64,000 bases of DNA, from the NCBI RefSeq assembly GCF_002355275.1, contig NZ_CP023449.1, positions 62,001-126,000 of the forward strand. The letters are read 5' to 3'. Positions 7,775-17,124 of this stretch are shown one piece after another; positions within the stretch are counted from its first letter, which is position 1, and every line of letters starts with the position of its first letter. Under the pieces are notes generated by a model. The model did no database searches, had not been told where the DNA came from, and worked only from the letters and a program-made list of their open reading frames with translations. A program made the translations under genes and the position numbers. This DNA is from Rhizorhabdus dicambivorans. Lineage in GTDB: Bacteria; Pseudomonadota; Alphaproteobacteria; Sphingomonadales; Sphingomonadaceae.

Positions 7775-9618
7775 CGCACCATCTCCCCGGCGCGGGGCTT
7801 GGACAGCCCCATGCCCTTGGCCAGTTCCGTCTTGATGAAGCGCGCCGTGATCGGCGAGCCGTCATAGTTGAGGACTTTCACGAGGCGGGCCGGATCGACC
7901 CCGCCCTCGTTGATCAGCAGCGCACGCAGCTGCGCATCGCGGTTCTGCTCGACCACGAACACCAGCTCATGGTGGGCGATGAAGTCGAATATCTCGCCCG
8001 CGAAGGGGAAGGCGCGGATGCGCAGCGCATCGACCGCCAGCCCCTCGGCCTCCAGCTGGTGGAGCGCCTCGTCCATCGCCGGGCTGGTCGATCCGTAATA
8101 GATCACGCCATAGCTGGTCTTCTTCGGCGCCTTGCGCAGGATCGGCGCGGGGACGATCGCCTTGGCGCTGTCGAACTTGCGGAGCAGCCGCTCCATATTG
8201 TCGACATAGACCGCCCCCTCCTCGCTGTAGCGGGCATAGGGATCGCGCGACGTGCCGCGGGTGAAATAGCTGCCCCTGGAGGGGTGGGTCGCGGGCAGGG
8301 TGCGATAGGGAATGCCATCCCCGTCGACATCCTTGTAGCGGCCGAAATCGGCGCCCGCCTCCAGCATCTCGGCGGTCATGATCTTGCCCCGGTCGAGCAC
8401 CCGGTCATGATCCCATTCGAACGGGTCGATCAGCCATTCGTTCATGCCCATGTCGAGATCGAGCATGACGAAGATCATCGTCTGGAGCCGGTCGGCCAGG
8501 TCGAAGGCGAGCGCGCCGAATTCGAAGCATTCGTTCGGCCCCTCGGGCAGCAGCAGCACATGCTTGGTATCGCCATGGCTGGCATAGGCGGCCGAGAGGA
8601 TGTCCGACTGCTGGGTGCGGGTCGGCATGCCGGTCGAGGGGCCGCCGCGCTGCACGTCGAAGATCACCGCCGGGATCTCGGCGAAGTAGGACAGGCCGAT
8701 GAACTCCTGCATCAGCGAGATGCCGGGCCCCGAGGTGCAGGTGAAGGCGCGCGAACCGTTCCAGCCCGCGCCGGTGACGATGCCGATCGAGGCGATCTCA
8801 TCCTCGGCCTGGACGATCGCATAGCGCGCGCTACCCTCTTCTGGGCCGGCCTCGGGATCGTGGCGCAGCTTCTTGCAATAGGCGATGAACGCCTCGGCCA
8901 GCGATGTCGACGGGGTGATCGGATACCAGGCGCAGACGGTGGCGCCGCCATAGACCGCGCCGAGGCCGGCGGCGGTGTTCCCATCGACGAAGATACGCCT
9001 GCCGACCTTGTCGCTGCGGCGCAGCTGCAGGCCGAGCGGCCTGAGGTTCGCGCGGGCATGATCGAAACCGATCTGGAGCGCTTCGAGATTGGCGGGGATC
9101 AGCGCCGGCTTGGAGGCATATTCCTCGCTCAGCAGCGCCTCGACCACGCCGCGCTCGATACCGAGCAGATAGGTCAGCGCGCCCAGATAGATGATGTTCT
9201 TCAGTACCTTGCGCTTCGACGGCTCGGCATAGGCGGCGTTGCACAGCGCGGTCAGCGGGATGCCGACGATGGTGATGTCCTGGCGGAAGCGATCGGCCGG
9301 CATCGGCTTGGTGCTGTCATAGAAGAGATAGCCGCCGCTCTCGATCTCGGCGATGTCCTTTTCCCAGGTCTGCGGGTTCATCGCGACCATCAGGTCGACC
9401 CCGCCGCGCCGGCCGAGCCAGCCATGGCCGCTCACCCGAATCTCATACCAGGTCGGCAGCCCCTGGATGTTCGACGGGAAGATGTTGCGCGCGCTGACCG
9501 GCACGCCCATGCGCAGGATCGCCTTGACGAACAGCCCGTTGGCGGAGGCCGATCCCGATCCGTTGACGTTGGCGAATTTGACGACGAAGTCATTCACCGC
9601 GGTGATGGGCACGCTCAT
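7771..9618 (-). CDS. korA: 2-oxoacid:acceptor oxidoreductase, fused gamma-alpha subunit
   Basis: A 615-residue subunit with the gamma domain (about 10-190: FANVNGSGSASANGLFVKAI, then GGVDLMVAMNP) fused ahead of the alpha domain (from about 209: FVDGNTAAGLGAVYGG, then AWYPITPSTSLAEAF, CTSGPGISLMQEFIGL, and VQRGGPSTGMPTRTQQSDIL). The YPITPST motif and QRGGPSTGMPT are signatures of pyruvate/2-oxoglutarate ferredoxin oxidoreductases. The start at 9618 is chosen because it gives an ATGA overlap with the upstream iron-sulfur flavoprotein and matches the usual N terminus; the open frame extends further upstream only as antisense noise. The gamma-alpha fusion is common in aerobic-type KOR enzymes. 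Confidence 0.9.
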   Translation of the reverse strand: MSVPITAVNDFVVKFANVNGSGSASANGLFVKAILRMGVPVSARNIFPSNIQGLPTWYEIRVSGHGWLGRRGGVDLMVAMNPQTWEKDIAEIESGGYLFYDSTKPMPADRFRQDITIVGIPLTALCNAAYAEPSKRKVLKNIIYLGALTYLLGIERGVVEALLSEEYASKPALIPANLEALQIGFDHARANLRPLGLQLRRSDKVGRRIFVDGNTAAGLGAVYGGATVCAWYPITPSTSLAEAFIAYCKKLRHDPEAGPEEGSARYAIVQAEDEIASIGIVTGAGWNGSRAFTCTSGPGISLMQEFIGLSYFAEIPAVIFDVQRGGPSTGMPTRTQQSDILSAAYASHGDTKHVLLLPEGPNECFEFGALAFDLADRLQTMIFVMLDLDMGMNEWLIDPFEWDHDRVLDRGKIMTAEMLEAGADFGRYKDVDGDGIPYRTLPATHPSRGSYFTRGTSRDPYARYSEEGAVYVDNMERLLRKFDSAKAIVPAPILRKAPKKTSYGVIYYGSTSPAMDEALHQLEAEGLAVDALRIRAFPFAGEIFDFIAHHELVFVVEQNRDAQLRALLINEGGVDPARLVKVLNYDGSPITARFIKTELAKGMGLSKPRAGEMVR

Positions 9619-11396
9619 TTCATGCACCCCCCGGCATGGGTCATCTCCAGCAATGTCTTCTGCATGTCCCAGGCTCCGGTCGGGCAGCGTTCGGCGCACA
9701 GGCCGCAATGGAGGCAGACATCCTCGTCCTTCACCAGCACCCGGCCGGTCGGCAGGGTGGAGGAGACGTAGAGGTCCTGCGACAGGTTCATGGCGGGCGC
9801 CTTCAGCCGCGGCCGCAGATCCTCCTCCTTGCCGTTGACGGTGAAGGTGATGCAGTCGGTCGGGCAGATGTCGACGCAGGCATCGCATTCGATGCAGAGC
9901 GGCTTGGAGAAGACGGTCTGGATGTCGCAGTTCAGGCAGCGCTGGGTCTCGGCCCAGCTGCGCGGATCATCGAAGCCCAGCTCGACCTCGGCCTTCACAT
10001 CGCCCAGCGCCTCGGCGAGCGGCAGCAGCGGCACCTTCTGCCGGTCCTCCAGGCTGACGTCGTTGTCGTAGCTCCACTCATGGATGCCCATCTTCTGCGA
10101 CGATATCTGGACCCCGGGCGGAGGCCTGAGGCGGAGGTCGGCGCCCCGGCAGAAATGGTCGATCGAGATCGCCGCGTCATGGCCGTGCGCGACCGCCCAG
10201 ATGATGTTCTTCGGCCCGAAGGCGGCGTCGCCGCCGAAGAATATCTTCGGGTTGGTCGACTGGAAGGTGGTCTCGTCGACCCGGGGCATGCCCCACTGGT
10301 CGAACTCCAGGCCGATGTCGCGCTCGATCCAGGGGAAGCTGTTCTCCTGGCCGATCGCGACCAGCACGTCGTCGCATTCATGATGCTCGTCGGGCTCGCC
10401 GGTCGGCTTCAGGGTGCGGCGGCCCTTCTCGTCGATCACGGGAGCAACCTTCTCGAAGGTGATGCCGGTCAGCTTGCCCCCTTCATGGGTGAAGGCCTTG
10501 GGGACGAGATAGTTGAGGATCGGGATGCCCTCATGCTGGGCATCCTCCTTCTCCCAGGGCGAGGCCTTCATCTCGTCATAGCCCGAGCGGACGATGACCT
10601 TGACGTCTTCGCCGCCCAGCCGGCGCGAGGTGCGGCAGCAGTCCATCGCGGTGTTGCCGCCGCCGAGCACGATCACCCTTTTGCCGATGCCCTCGACATG
10701 GCCGAAGGAGACATTGGCCAGCCATTCGATGCCGATATGGATGTTGGCGGCGGCCTCCTGGCGGCCGGGGATATCGAGATCGCGACCGCGCGGCGCGCCG
10801 CTGCCGACGAAGATCGCGTCATAATCCTGCTTGAGCAGGGCGGCGAGGCTGTCGACCCGCTGGCCCAGCTTCATCGTCAGGCCGAGATTGGTGATGAAGC
10901 CCATCTCCTCGTCGATCACGCTTTCGGGCAGGCGGAAGCGCGGAATCTGGCTGCGGATCATCCCGCCCGACTTGGCATCGGCATCATAGACGGTGACGTC
11001 ATAGCCGAGCGGGGCGAGATCGCGCGCCACCGTCATCGAGGCGGGGCCCGCGCCGATGCAGGCGATCTTCTTGCCGATCTTCTTCTTGGGCGGAGCGGGC
11101 ATCCGCGCCGCGACGTCGCCCTTGTTGTCGGCGGCGACGCGCTTCAGCCGGCAGATCGCCACCGGCTCCTCATCGACCCGGCCGCGCCGGCAGGCGGGCT
11201 CGCACGGCCGGTCGCAGGTGCGGCCGAGGATGCCGGGGAAGACGTTCGACTTCCAGTTGACCATATAGGCGTCGGCATGACGCCCCTGCGCGATCAGGCG
11301 GATATATTCCGGAACGGGGGTGTGGGCCGGGCAGGCCCATTGGCAATCGACGACCTTATGGAAATAATCCGGCGCCTCGATATTGGTGGGCTCCAA
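9615..11396 (-). CDS. GltD-like FAD/NAD(P)H oxidoreductase with C-terminal 2[4Fe-4S] ferredoxin domain
   Basis: A 593-residue flavoprotein. The N terminus has the cysteine-rich cluster-binding segments of the GltD/dihydropyrimidine-dehydrogenase family (CQWACPAHTPVPEYI; GRTCDRPCEPACRRG). Two dinucleotide folds follow: KIACIGAGPASMTVARDLA near residue 109 for FAD and VIVLGGGNTAMDCCRTSRRLG near 240 for NAD(P)H. The C terminus adds CIECDACVDICPTDCITF and CLHCGLCAERCPTG, two [4Fe-4S] motifs. It is translationally coupled (ATGA) to korA and korB. The natural reading is an electron-transfer subunit connecting the 2-oxoacid oxidoreductase to NAD(P)H. This assembly is inferred from operon structure. 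Confidence 0.85.
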   Translation of the reverse strand: MEPTNIEAPDYFHKVVDCQWACPAHTPVPEYIRLIAQGRHADAYMVNWKSNVFPGILGRTCDRPCEPACRRGRVDEEPVAICRLKRVAADNKGDVAARMPAPPKKKIGKKIACIGAGPASMTVARDLAPLGYDVTVYDADAKSGGMIRSQIPRFRLPESVIDEEMGFITNLGLTMKLGQRVDSLAALLKQDYDAIFVGSGAPRGRDLDIPGRQEAAANIHIGIEWLANVSFGHVEGIGKRVIVLGGGNTAMDCCRTSRRLGGEDVKVIVRSGYDEMKASPWEKEDAQHEGIPILNYLVPKAFTHEGGKLTGITFEKVAPVIDEKGRRTLKPTGEPDEHHECDDVLVAIGQENSFPWIERDIGLEFDQWGMPRVDETTFQSTNPKIFFGGDAAFGPKNIIWAVAHGHDAAISIDHFCRGADLRLRPPPGVQISSQKMGIHEWSYDNDVSLEDRQKVPLLPLAEALGDVKAEVELGFDDPRSWAETQRCLNCDIQTVFSKPLCIECDACVDICPTDCITFTVNGKEEDLRPRLKAPAMNLSQDLYVSSTLPTGRVLVKDEDVCLHCGLCAERCPTGAWDMQKTLLEMTHAGGCMK

Positions 11397-11698
11397 CGCA
11401 ATCCACTCCTCTCGATCCGCTCCCCTGTCTTGGCGGGGCGGCGGTCCTTGTCAGGTGGCCCGTCCGTCCTGTGCCCGCACGAGATGCGTGGGCCTGACCT
11501 TAACGCGCCGGAACAGCGCTCGCCAAGCCCGTTGTCATTAAAAATTCACGGGTAGCGACGCGATTCGCCCCATAATCCTGGTAAATTGCATTGTACAGTC
11601 GTTCAAATACATGAAGCGCGGATCATTTCGCTCCGGCCGACGATAAAAAAGGGGCGGCGCCAAGCGCCACCCCTCCGGTCATCGCAGCAGGAACGGGA
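11397..11698. other. Intergenic region with minus-strand terminator
   Basis: About 300 bases between the start of the iron-sulfur flavoprotein and the end of the autotransporter gene, both on the minus strand. It holds the promoter region of the oxidoreductase operon (AT-richer around 11540-11620) and the terminator at 11644-11674. No convincing small ORF was seen. Confidence 0.6.
11644..11674 (-). terminator. Rho-independent terminator of the autotransporter gene
   Basis: On the minus strand GGGGTGGCGC-TTG-GCGCCGCCCC forms a 10-pair stem with one G-T wobble, followed directly by TTTTTT. It begins about 25 bases after the stop codon at 11699. Confidence 0.85.
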
Positions 11699-14203
11699 TC
11701 AGAAACGGAAGCCGAGCGCCGCGCGGACCTTGAGCTCGTCCTCGCCCCTGATGAAGCGGTTCTCGCCGCCGGCCTGCCAGAATATCTGGTCGCCGAGCGC
11801 CCCCGTGAAAGACAGTGCGGCACCGACATAGTCACGCGCGGTATCGGGCAGTGCGAACGCCTGTGTGCCCATGGCATGCTGGGCCGAGGCGAGGCGGACG
11901 GTCGCCGCCCGGTCGCCGCGCTCGTCCTCCCTGGCATAGCTGATCCGGATCGCCGGAACGAAGGCCGGCGACGCCATCAGCTTCGCCTCCAGGCCGGCAT
12001 AGCCGGTCAGCCGCTTGTACCGGACCTTGCCATAGGCGACGTTGCCAAGGCTGGCGCCGGTCTCGGTGTAGCCGTCGATCTCGGCATCGACATAGTCATA
12101 GCCGGCGAAGGGCCCGACGCGCAGCCTGTCGAATGCCGCCTGCCAGCCGATCTCGCCGCCGATCGACCAGGCGTCGCCATCGGGATTGCCGCCGCCGGTC
12201 AGTCCATAGGCCGAATCGCGCGCGACGTTGCGGATCTGCAGATCGACCGCCTTCGATACCGCCCCCTGGACGTAGAGGCCGTTGGCGAGGCCGATCCCGG
12301 CATAGCCGCCGACGCTGGTTCCCCGCGCCTCCAGGCGGTTGCCCGCGCCGAAACCGCCATCGAGGTTGCGATAGCTTATCAGCAGGCCGACCCGCACCGG
12401 GCCGATCGCCGCATCGATGCCGCCGTTCATGGCATAGCCGTCGGCGTTGAGATCGCCGCCGCCCAGTTCCGCGCTGTTGACCCGCGCATAGCCACCGTCG
12501 ATCCAGATCCGCACGCCCTTGCCCATGCCGGTCTCGCCGATCTGGCGCGCGCCCTGCAGCGCATTCAGGCCGGCGCGGGTGGCGGTGAGGCCGATGTCGG
12601 CAGCGGCGCTGCGGGTCGCGTTGATCGCCAGCGGCGCGGTCGCGATCATCGAGGAGAGCGCCTGCGGATCGACATAGGTCGGCAGGGTCAGCCGATAGAC
12701 CAGCAGCACGTTGTCATTGTTGCCCGAGCCGTCGAGCGCGCCCGAGGCCGAGGTGACGCCGTTGAAGGTGACGCTCGTACCCTGGAAGTCGTTGTCGTTG
12801 CCGACGAACAGAAAGAAGTCCTGCGGCGCGCCCTCCTCCAGCACCGGCGCCAGCGCCAGCGCCTCGATCTTCTCGCTGATCGTGGTCGGGTTGCTGAGCG
12901 GAAGCCGGGTGAGGTTCATGCCGACCCGGCCGAGCTGGACCGGGTTGAGCATGTTGACCAGCTCGACCTGCCGGACCGGGGTAATGCCCGCCACAAGGCC
13001 GCCATTGCTGGCGATCGGGGTCACGCCGGTCTCATAGGCGGTGCCCGCCAGGTTGGTGGCGCCGCTGGTATCGACCAGCAGGATGCTCTTGAACATCGGT
13101 GTGGTGCTGGTGCTGGCATTCGCCGCCACCCCACGCCCGATGCCGTCGCGGGCGAGCACCAGGAACTGGGTGTCGTTGAGCGCCAGCATCTCCGACTGCG
13201 CGGCGGTGCGATCGGGGGCGCCGCCCGATCCGTTGTTGTTGAAGATCGGCAGCTGCAGCACATAATGGCCGATCGGGTTGGCCGGCGCGGCGTTGCCGCT
13301 GATGTCATAGACCAGGATGCGGGTGTTGTTGCGGGTCTGCTGGTTGGCGCCATTGGTGTCCTGCACCGTCGCCGACTGCTGGATCGTCACCAGCTTGCGG
13401 TTGTCCGGGGTCAGCGCCATGGCTTCCAGGCCCTGGTTGTTGCGGCGCCCGGTCTGGCCCGGAGTGGTGCTGTTGAAATTGATCGCCCCGCCGGTGCGCG
13501 GCAGCATTGCCGCCACCGTCTGGATCGCGCCGATCTGCTTTCCGGTCGCGTCGAAATAATAGATGCCGTCGGCATATTCGTCGGAGACGTAGAAGCTGCC
13601 GTCGGGCCGGAAGGCGATCGCCTCGGCGTCGAGGCTGATATGGCCGGCAGCGGTGCCATCGGTGGCGATCGGATAGACGATGCCGCCCCGGGTCACGGTG
13701 CTGGCGCCCGGATCGCGGCCGGTCATCTCCACGCCCAGCGCGTCCTTCAGGGTGAAGCCGCCGGTCGGGGTGATCGTCACCTGGCTCTGCGAGCTGGCCG
13801 CCTGCGGCAGCGCCGCCGAGCCGCCGGCGAGCGGCCGGAAGGTGATGGCGCTGGTGTGGACGCGGTTGCGATAGTCGATCGCGCCATCGAACGGCCCGCG
13901 ATCGGGCAGGGTGAAGATGCTGCCCGAATAGCTGCCGTCGGCGTTGCGCCGCCAGCTCGACAGGTCGATCGCCATGCCCGAGAAGCTGCCCAGCGTCTCG
14001 CCCCGGAAATCGAGCGTGGTGGCGCTCAGCCGGCCCGCGCCGGTGATGCCCCGGTTGACGAAGGTCACGCCACCCAGGGTCGCCGATTCGGAACCGGCGG
14101 CGTTGGTGATGTGCGGCGTGGTGAAGCTGGCCGACTGGGCATGAGCGCCGCCGGCGGCGGAGATCGCCGTGCAGGCGAGGAGAATCTGGCGGATAGATCG
14201 CAT
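11699..14203 (-). CDS. Phytase/esterase-like autotransporter
   Basis: An 834-residue exported outer-membrane protein. MRSIRQILLACTAISAAGGAHAQ is a clear Sec signal peptide with an AHA cleavage site, and it fixes the start at 14203; AGGGGGC lies a suitable distance upstream. The passenger (about 25-560) resembles the esterase-like-activity-of-phytase beta-propeller family: LPDRGPFDGAIDYRNRVHTS, AIAFRPDGSFYVSDEYADGIYYF, NQGLEAMALTPDNRKLV. The last 250 residues alternate aromatic and small residues in beta-hairpins (GGYARVNSAELGGGDLNADG, GPFAGYDYVDAEIDG) and end in ALGFRF, the terminal-Phe signature of autotransporter barrels. It probably displays a phosphatase or esterase-like domain on the cell surface; activity is not proven. 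Confidence 0.8.
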   Translation of the reverse strand: MRSIRQILLACTAISAAGGAHAQSASFTTPHITNAAGSESATLGGVTFVNRGITGAGRLSATTLDFRGETLGSFSGMAIDLSSWRRNADGSYSGSIFTLPDRGPFDGAIDYRNRVHTSAITFRPLAGGSAALPQAASSQSQVTITPTGGFTLKDALGVEMTGRDPGASTVTRGGIVYPIATDGTAAGHISLDAEAIAFRPDGSFYVSDEYADGIYYFDATGKQIGAIQTVAAMLPRTGGAINFNSTTPGQTGRRNNQGLEAMALTPDNRKLVTIQQSATVQDTNGANQQTRNNTRILVYDISGNAAPANPIGHYVLQLPIFNNNGSGGAPDRTAAQSEMLALNDTQFLVLARDGIGRGVAANASTSTTPMFKSILLVDTSGATNLAGTAYETGVTPIASNGGLVAGITPVRQVELVNMLNPVQLGRVGMNLTRLPLSNPTTISEKIEALALAPVLEEGAPQDFFLFVGNDNDFQGTSVTFNGVTSASGALDGSGNNDNVLLVYRLTLPTYVDPQALSSMIATAPLAINATRSAAADIGLTATRAGLNALQGARQIGETGMGKGVRIWIDGGYARVNSAELGGGDLNADGYAMNGGIDAAIGPVRVGLLISYRNLDGGFGAGNRLEARGTSVGGYAGIGLANGLYVQGAVSKAVDLQIRNVARDSAYGLTGGGNPDGDAWSIGGEIGWQAAFDRLRVGPFAGYDYVDAEIDGYTETGASLGNVAYGKVRYKRLTGYAGLEAKLMASPAFVPAIRISYAREDERGDRAATVRLASAQHAMGTQAFALPDTARDYVGAALSFTGALGDQIFWQAGGENRFIRGEDELKVRAALGFRF

Positions 14204-14338
14204 GGTTCGAAGCCCCCTGTGAAAACGGGGGACCGTTATTGGCGGGGGGTGACAGTGCGGCGGCAACCATGTTGCAACCCCGTGAAACCACGCGGCGCCC
14301 ATCGACAGCGGGCACGGGGCGCTCTACCCCTGCGACCC

Positions 14339-15577
14339 ATGCGTTATGACCGCCGCCTGCACGCCGCGCGCAGCACCGACCATTATGTCTTCAACCAGCT
14401 GATCCCCTATATCGGCAACAAGCGGAAGCTGCTGCCGCTGATCGGGCGCGCGGTGACGGCGAGCGGGGTGGCGGCAGGCGGGAGCTTCCTGGACCTGTTC
14501 GCGGGCAGCGGCGTCGTCGCGCGCTTCGCCAAGACGCTGGGCTTCCGGGTGATCGCCAATGACTGGGAACCCTATGCCGAGGCGATCAACCGCTGCCATG
14601 TCGGCGGCAATGCCGCGCCGCGCTTCGGCGCGCGATCCTATGCCGAGATGCTGGGCCAGCTCAACGCGCTGCCGCCAACCGCCGGCTGGGTGACGGACCA
14701 TCTCTGCCCCGATGACGACGAGGCGCTCGAGATCGGCCGCGACCGGATGTTCTACATGCGCAAGAACGGGATGCGGATCGACGCGATCCGGGAGGAGATC
14801 GCCCGGCTGGAAGCGTCCGGCGCGATCGACGCCGATCAGGCCGCCTGCCTGATCGCGCCCTTGCTCTACCAATGCTGCTACACCAGCAACACATCGGGGG
14901 TGTTCAAGGGCTTCCACGCGGGCTGGGGCGGCAGCAACGGCACCGCGCGCTACCGCATCTGCGGCGACCTGATGCTGGAGCCCGCCCTGTTCCTGGACAA
15001 TGGCCAGACGAACGAGGTGACCCGGCTCGACGCCCACCGCTTCGCGGCCGAACATGGGCAGAGCTACGACTTCGTCTATCTCGATCCGCCCTATAACCAG
15101 CACCCCTATGGATCGAACTATCATGTCCTCAACAGCGTCGCGCTGTGGGACAAGCCCGAACTGAGCCCCAAGATCAGCGGCCGGGGCGACAAGTCTGCAA
15201 TCCGGCACGACTGGCGCAGTGAACGGCGCAGCCCCTATAACAGCGCGCGCCACGCCGCCGCCGCCTTCGCCGATCTTGTCGGCTCGCTGCCGGCGCGCTG
15301 GATCGCGGTCAGCTATTCCACCGACGGCAACATCCCGCTGATCGACCTCGCCCGCGCCGCCGTGGCGCGCGGCGCGACCCAGGCCTTCATCCAGCCGTAC
15401 AAGCGCTATCGGGTGAGCAGCCAACGCTTCTCGGCCAAGCCGCTCAACGCCGAGTTCGTGCTGCTGATCGACACCGGCCGCCGCGCCACCACCTCCCCAG
15501 AGGCGATCTGCGACGCGATCCTCGCCGAGGAACGCGCCGCGCTGATGCGTCATCCGGAGATGGCGGTCGCGCCCTAG
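14339..15577 (+). CDS. DNA adenine N6-methyltransferase (D12 class)
   Basis: A 412-residue methyltransferase. NQLIPYIGNKRKLLPLIGRAV near the N terminus is the D12-class motif X. FLDLFAGSGVVARFAKTLGF is the S-adenosylmethionine-binding FxGxG loop, and DFVYLDPPYNQHPYGSNYH contains the catalytic DPPY. The region between them is the target-recognition domain. The C-terminal VLLIDTGRR tail is unusual for Dam. No endonuclease gene is next to it, so it looks like an orphan methylase acting in gene regulation or defence against another system. The start at 14339 gives the shortest complete domain; the open frame runs far upstream only antisense to the autotransporter. Confidence 0.85.
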   Translation: MRYDRRLHAARSTDHYVFNQLIPYIGNKRKLLPLIGRAVTASGVAAGGSFLDLFAGSGVVARFAKTLGFRVIANDWEPYAEAINRCHVGGNAAPRFGARSYAEMLGQLNALPPTAGWVTDHLCPDDDEALEIGRDRMFYMRKNGMRIDAIREEIARLEASGAIDADQAACLIAPLLYQCCYTSNTSGVFKGFHAGWGGSNGTARYRICGDLMLEPALFLDNGQTNEVTRLDAHRFAAEHGQSYDFVYLDPPYNQHPYGSNYHVLNSVALWDKPELSPKISGRGDKSAIRHDWRSERRSPYNSARHAAAAFADLVGSLPARWIAVSYSTDGNIPLIDLARAAVARGATQAFIQPYKRYRVSSQRFSAKPLNAEFVLLIDTGRRATTSPEAICDAILAEERAALMRHPEMAVAP

Positions 15578-15602
15578 ATCCTCCCTATGCCGCAACCATG
15601 GG

Positions 15603-15706
15603 TAGGGGGACCGCCGCAGGCGGTGGAGGGGCTTTCCGACAATCCCGGCCGCGCGGACCGAGACGGTGACCTCTCCACCACGCCTTCGGCGCGGTCCCCC
15701 TCCCCG
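15603..15706. repeat. Long imperfect inverted repeat (dispersed intergenic element)
   Basis: AGGGGGACCGCCGCAGGCGG...GGAGGGG at 15603-15631 pairs with CCTCTCCACCACGCC...GCGGTCCCCCTCCCC ending at 15706. The following text (CCCCGTCCTTCGGACAGGAAGGA) reappears almost unchanged near 47607, so this belongs to a dispersed family. It fills the gap between the methylase and LysR genes. Confidence 0.6.
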
Positions 15707-15783
15707 TCCTTCGGACAGGAAGGATCCAGGGGCGCTTCTCCTCGCATCGATCAGCCGCTATCCTGCCGGCAGGGGGACCGGAC

Positions 15784-16709
15784 ATGCCGCACCTGCCCGA
15801 TTTCGAAGCCTGGGCGATCTTCGCGAAGGTCGCCGAGAAGGGGTCGTTCAGCCAGGCGGCCGAGGAGCTGGGGCTGGCCAAGACCACCGTCTCCAAGGCG
15901 ATCAGCCGGCTGGAGGAGCGGATGCGCACCACCCTGCTCCACCGCACCACGCGCAAGCTGTCGCTGACCGAGAGCGGGCGGCGTCGCTCGACCGGGCGAT
16001 GCGCATCCTGGCCGATGGCGCCGCGATCGAGGCGGACATATTGGAGGAGGCGGCGATCCCGCGCGGGCTGGTCCGCCTCGCCACCTCGGTCACCTTCGGG
16101 GAGACCGCGCTCGCCCCGCTGCTCCCCTCCTTCATGGCGACCTATCCCGACATCAGCCTCGATGTCGTGTTCACCGAAGGGCGGGTCGATCTGGTCGGCG
16201 AAGGCTATGACCTTGCGATCCAGATCGGCGACAATCCCGACGACAGCTCGCTCCGGATCAGCCGCCTGTTCAACCTGCGCCGCCGGGTCAGCGCCGCGCC
16301 ATCGCTGCTGGCGCGCCACGGCATGCCGTCGCACCCCAGCGAACTCGCCCATTATCCGGCGCTGATCCCCAGCCATGTGCCGTGGGGTGCCGAGATCGAC
16401 TTCACCGGCCCAGACGGCAAGCATTGCCTCGTGCCGATGTCGGGGCCGCTCAAGATCAACAGCACGCTGGGCCTGCGCGAGGCGCTGATCGGCGGCGCGG
16501 GGGTGAGCCCGATGCCCGAATATTTCATCTGGGAAGCGCTGGAGGACGGCCGGCTGATCGAGCTGTTTCCCGACTGGACGATCCCCTCGGCCCCGATCTG
16601 CATGGTGACGCCGCCGGGCCGCGCCCGTCCGGCACGGGTGCGCGTGCTGATGGAATTCCTGCGCGCGCAATTCGCGAGCCAGCCCTGGGCGCACGGGGTG
16701 GAACGGTGA
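15784..16709 (+). pseudogene. LysR-family transcriptional regulator, frameshifted
   Basis: The first 65 residues are an intact LysR winged helix: [35 protein letters not shown] and [16 protein letters not shown]. At 15979-15981 the frame is lost. The rest of a normal LysR protein ([35 protein letters not shown], substrate-binding domain to 16709) continues in the frame one base earlier. Adding one base after SGR restores the family's normal spacing exactly, so a single-base deletion, or a sequencing error, is the simplest explanation. As written, the product would be a DNA-binding domain with a missense tail ending near 16365. It is convergent with ohr. Confidence 0.85.
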
Positions 16710-16722
16710 CGCCGGCGCGCCG

Positions 16723-17124
16723 TCAGGCGACGCTCAGCCGGACCTCGACATTGCCACGGATCGCCCGCGAATAGGGGCAGATGCGGTGCGCGGCGGCCGC
16801 CAGCCGCGCGGCCTCTTCCTCCGCCACGCCCGGCAGGTCGACCGACAGCAACACCGACAGCCGCTCGCCGAGCCCCACCGAGGCGGTGACGTTGCTGTCG
16901 GCGGCAAGCTCCACCCCCTCGTCCCGCGCCACGCGCTGGAGCGACGAGAGGAAACAGGCCGCATAGGCGGCGGCGAACAGCTGTTCGGGATTGGTGCCTT
17001 TTCCGGCGGGATCGCGCGGCCCGTCCAGCCGCAGCTTCAGCCGCCCGTCGGCGCTGGCGGCAGCACCCGACCGGCCGCCGAGCGCGGTCACCTGGGTCTG
17101 ATAGGGGGCGGTCCTGGATCGCAT
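16723..17124 (-). CDS. ohr: Organic hydroperoxide resistance protein (OsmC/Ohr family)
   Basis: A 133-residue OsmC-fold peroxidase. Both catalytic cysteines are visible: FAAAYAACFLSSL in the central helix and AHRICPYSRAIRGN near the C terminus. The Ohr-type signature GTNPEQLFAAAYAACF distinguishes it from OsmC proper. It reduces organic and lipid hydroperoxides with help from lipoylated proteins. The broken LysR gene lies tail-to-tail with it; no OhrR-type MarR regulator is adjacent. Confidence 0.88.
   Translation of the reverse strand: MRSRTAPYQTQVTALGGRSGAAASADGRLKLRLDGPRDPAGKGTNPEQLFAAAYAACFLSSLQRVARDEGVELAADSNVTASVGLGERLSVLLSVDLPGVAEEEAARLAAAAHRICPYSRAIRGNVEVRLSVA

Noticed and set aside
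11876-14338. Apparent 820-codon N-terminal extension of the DNA methylase
   Set aside because: The extension is antisense to the autotransporter; the methylase family starts near 14339.
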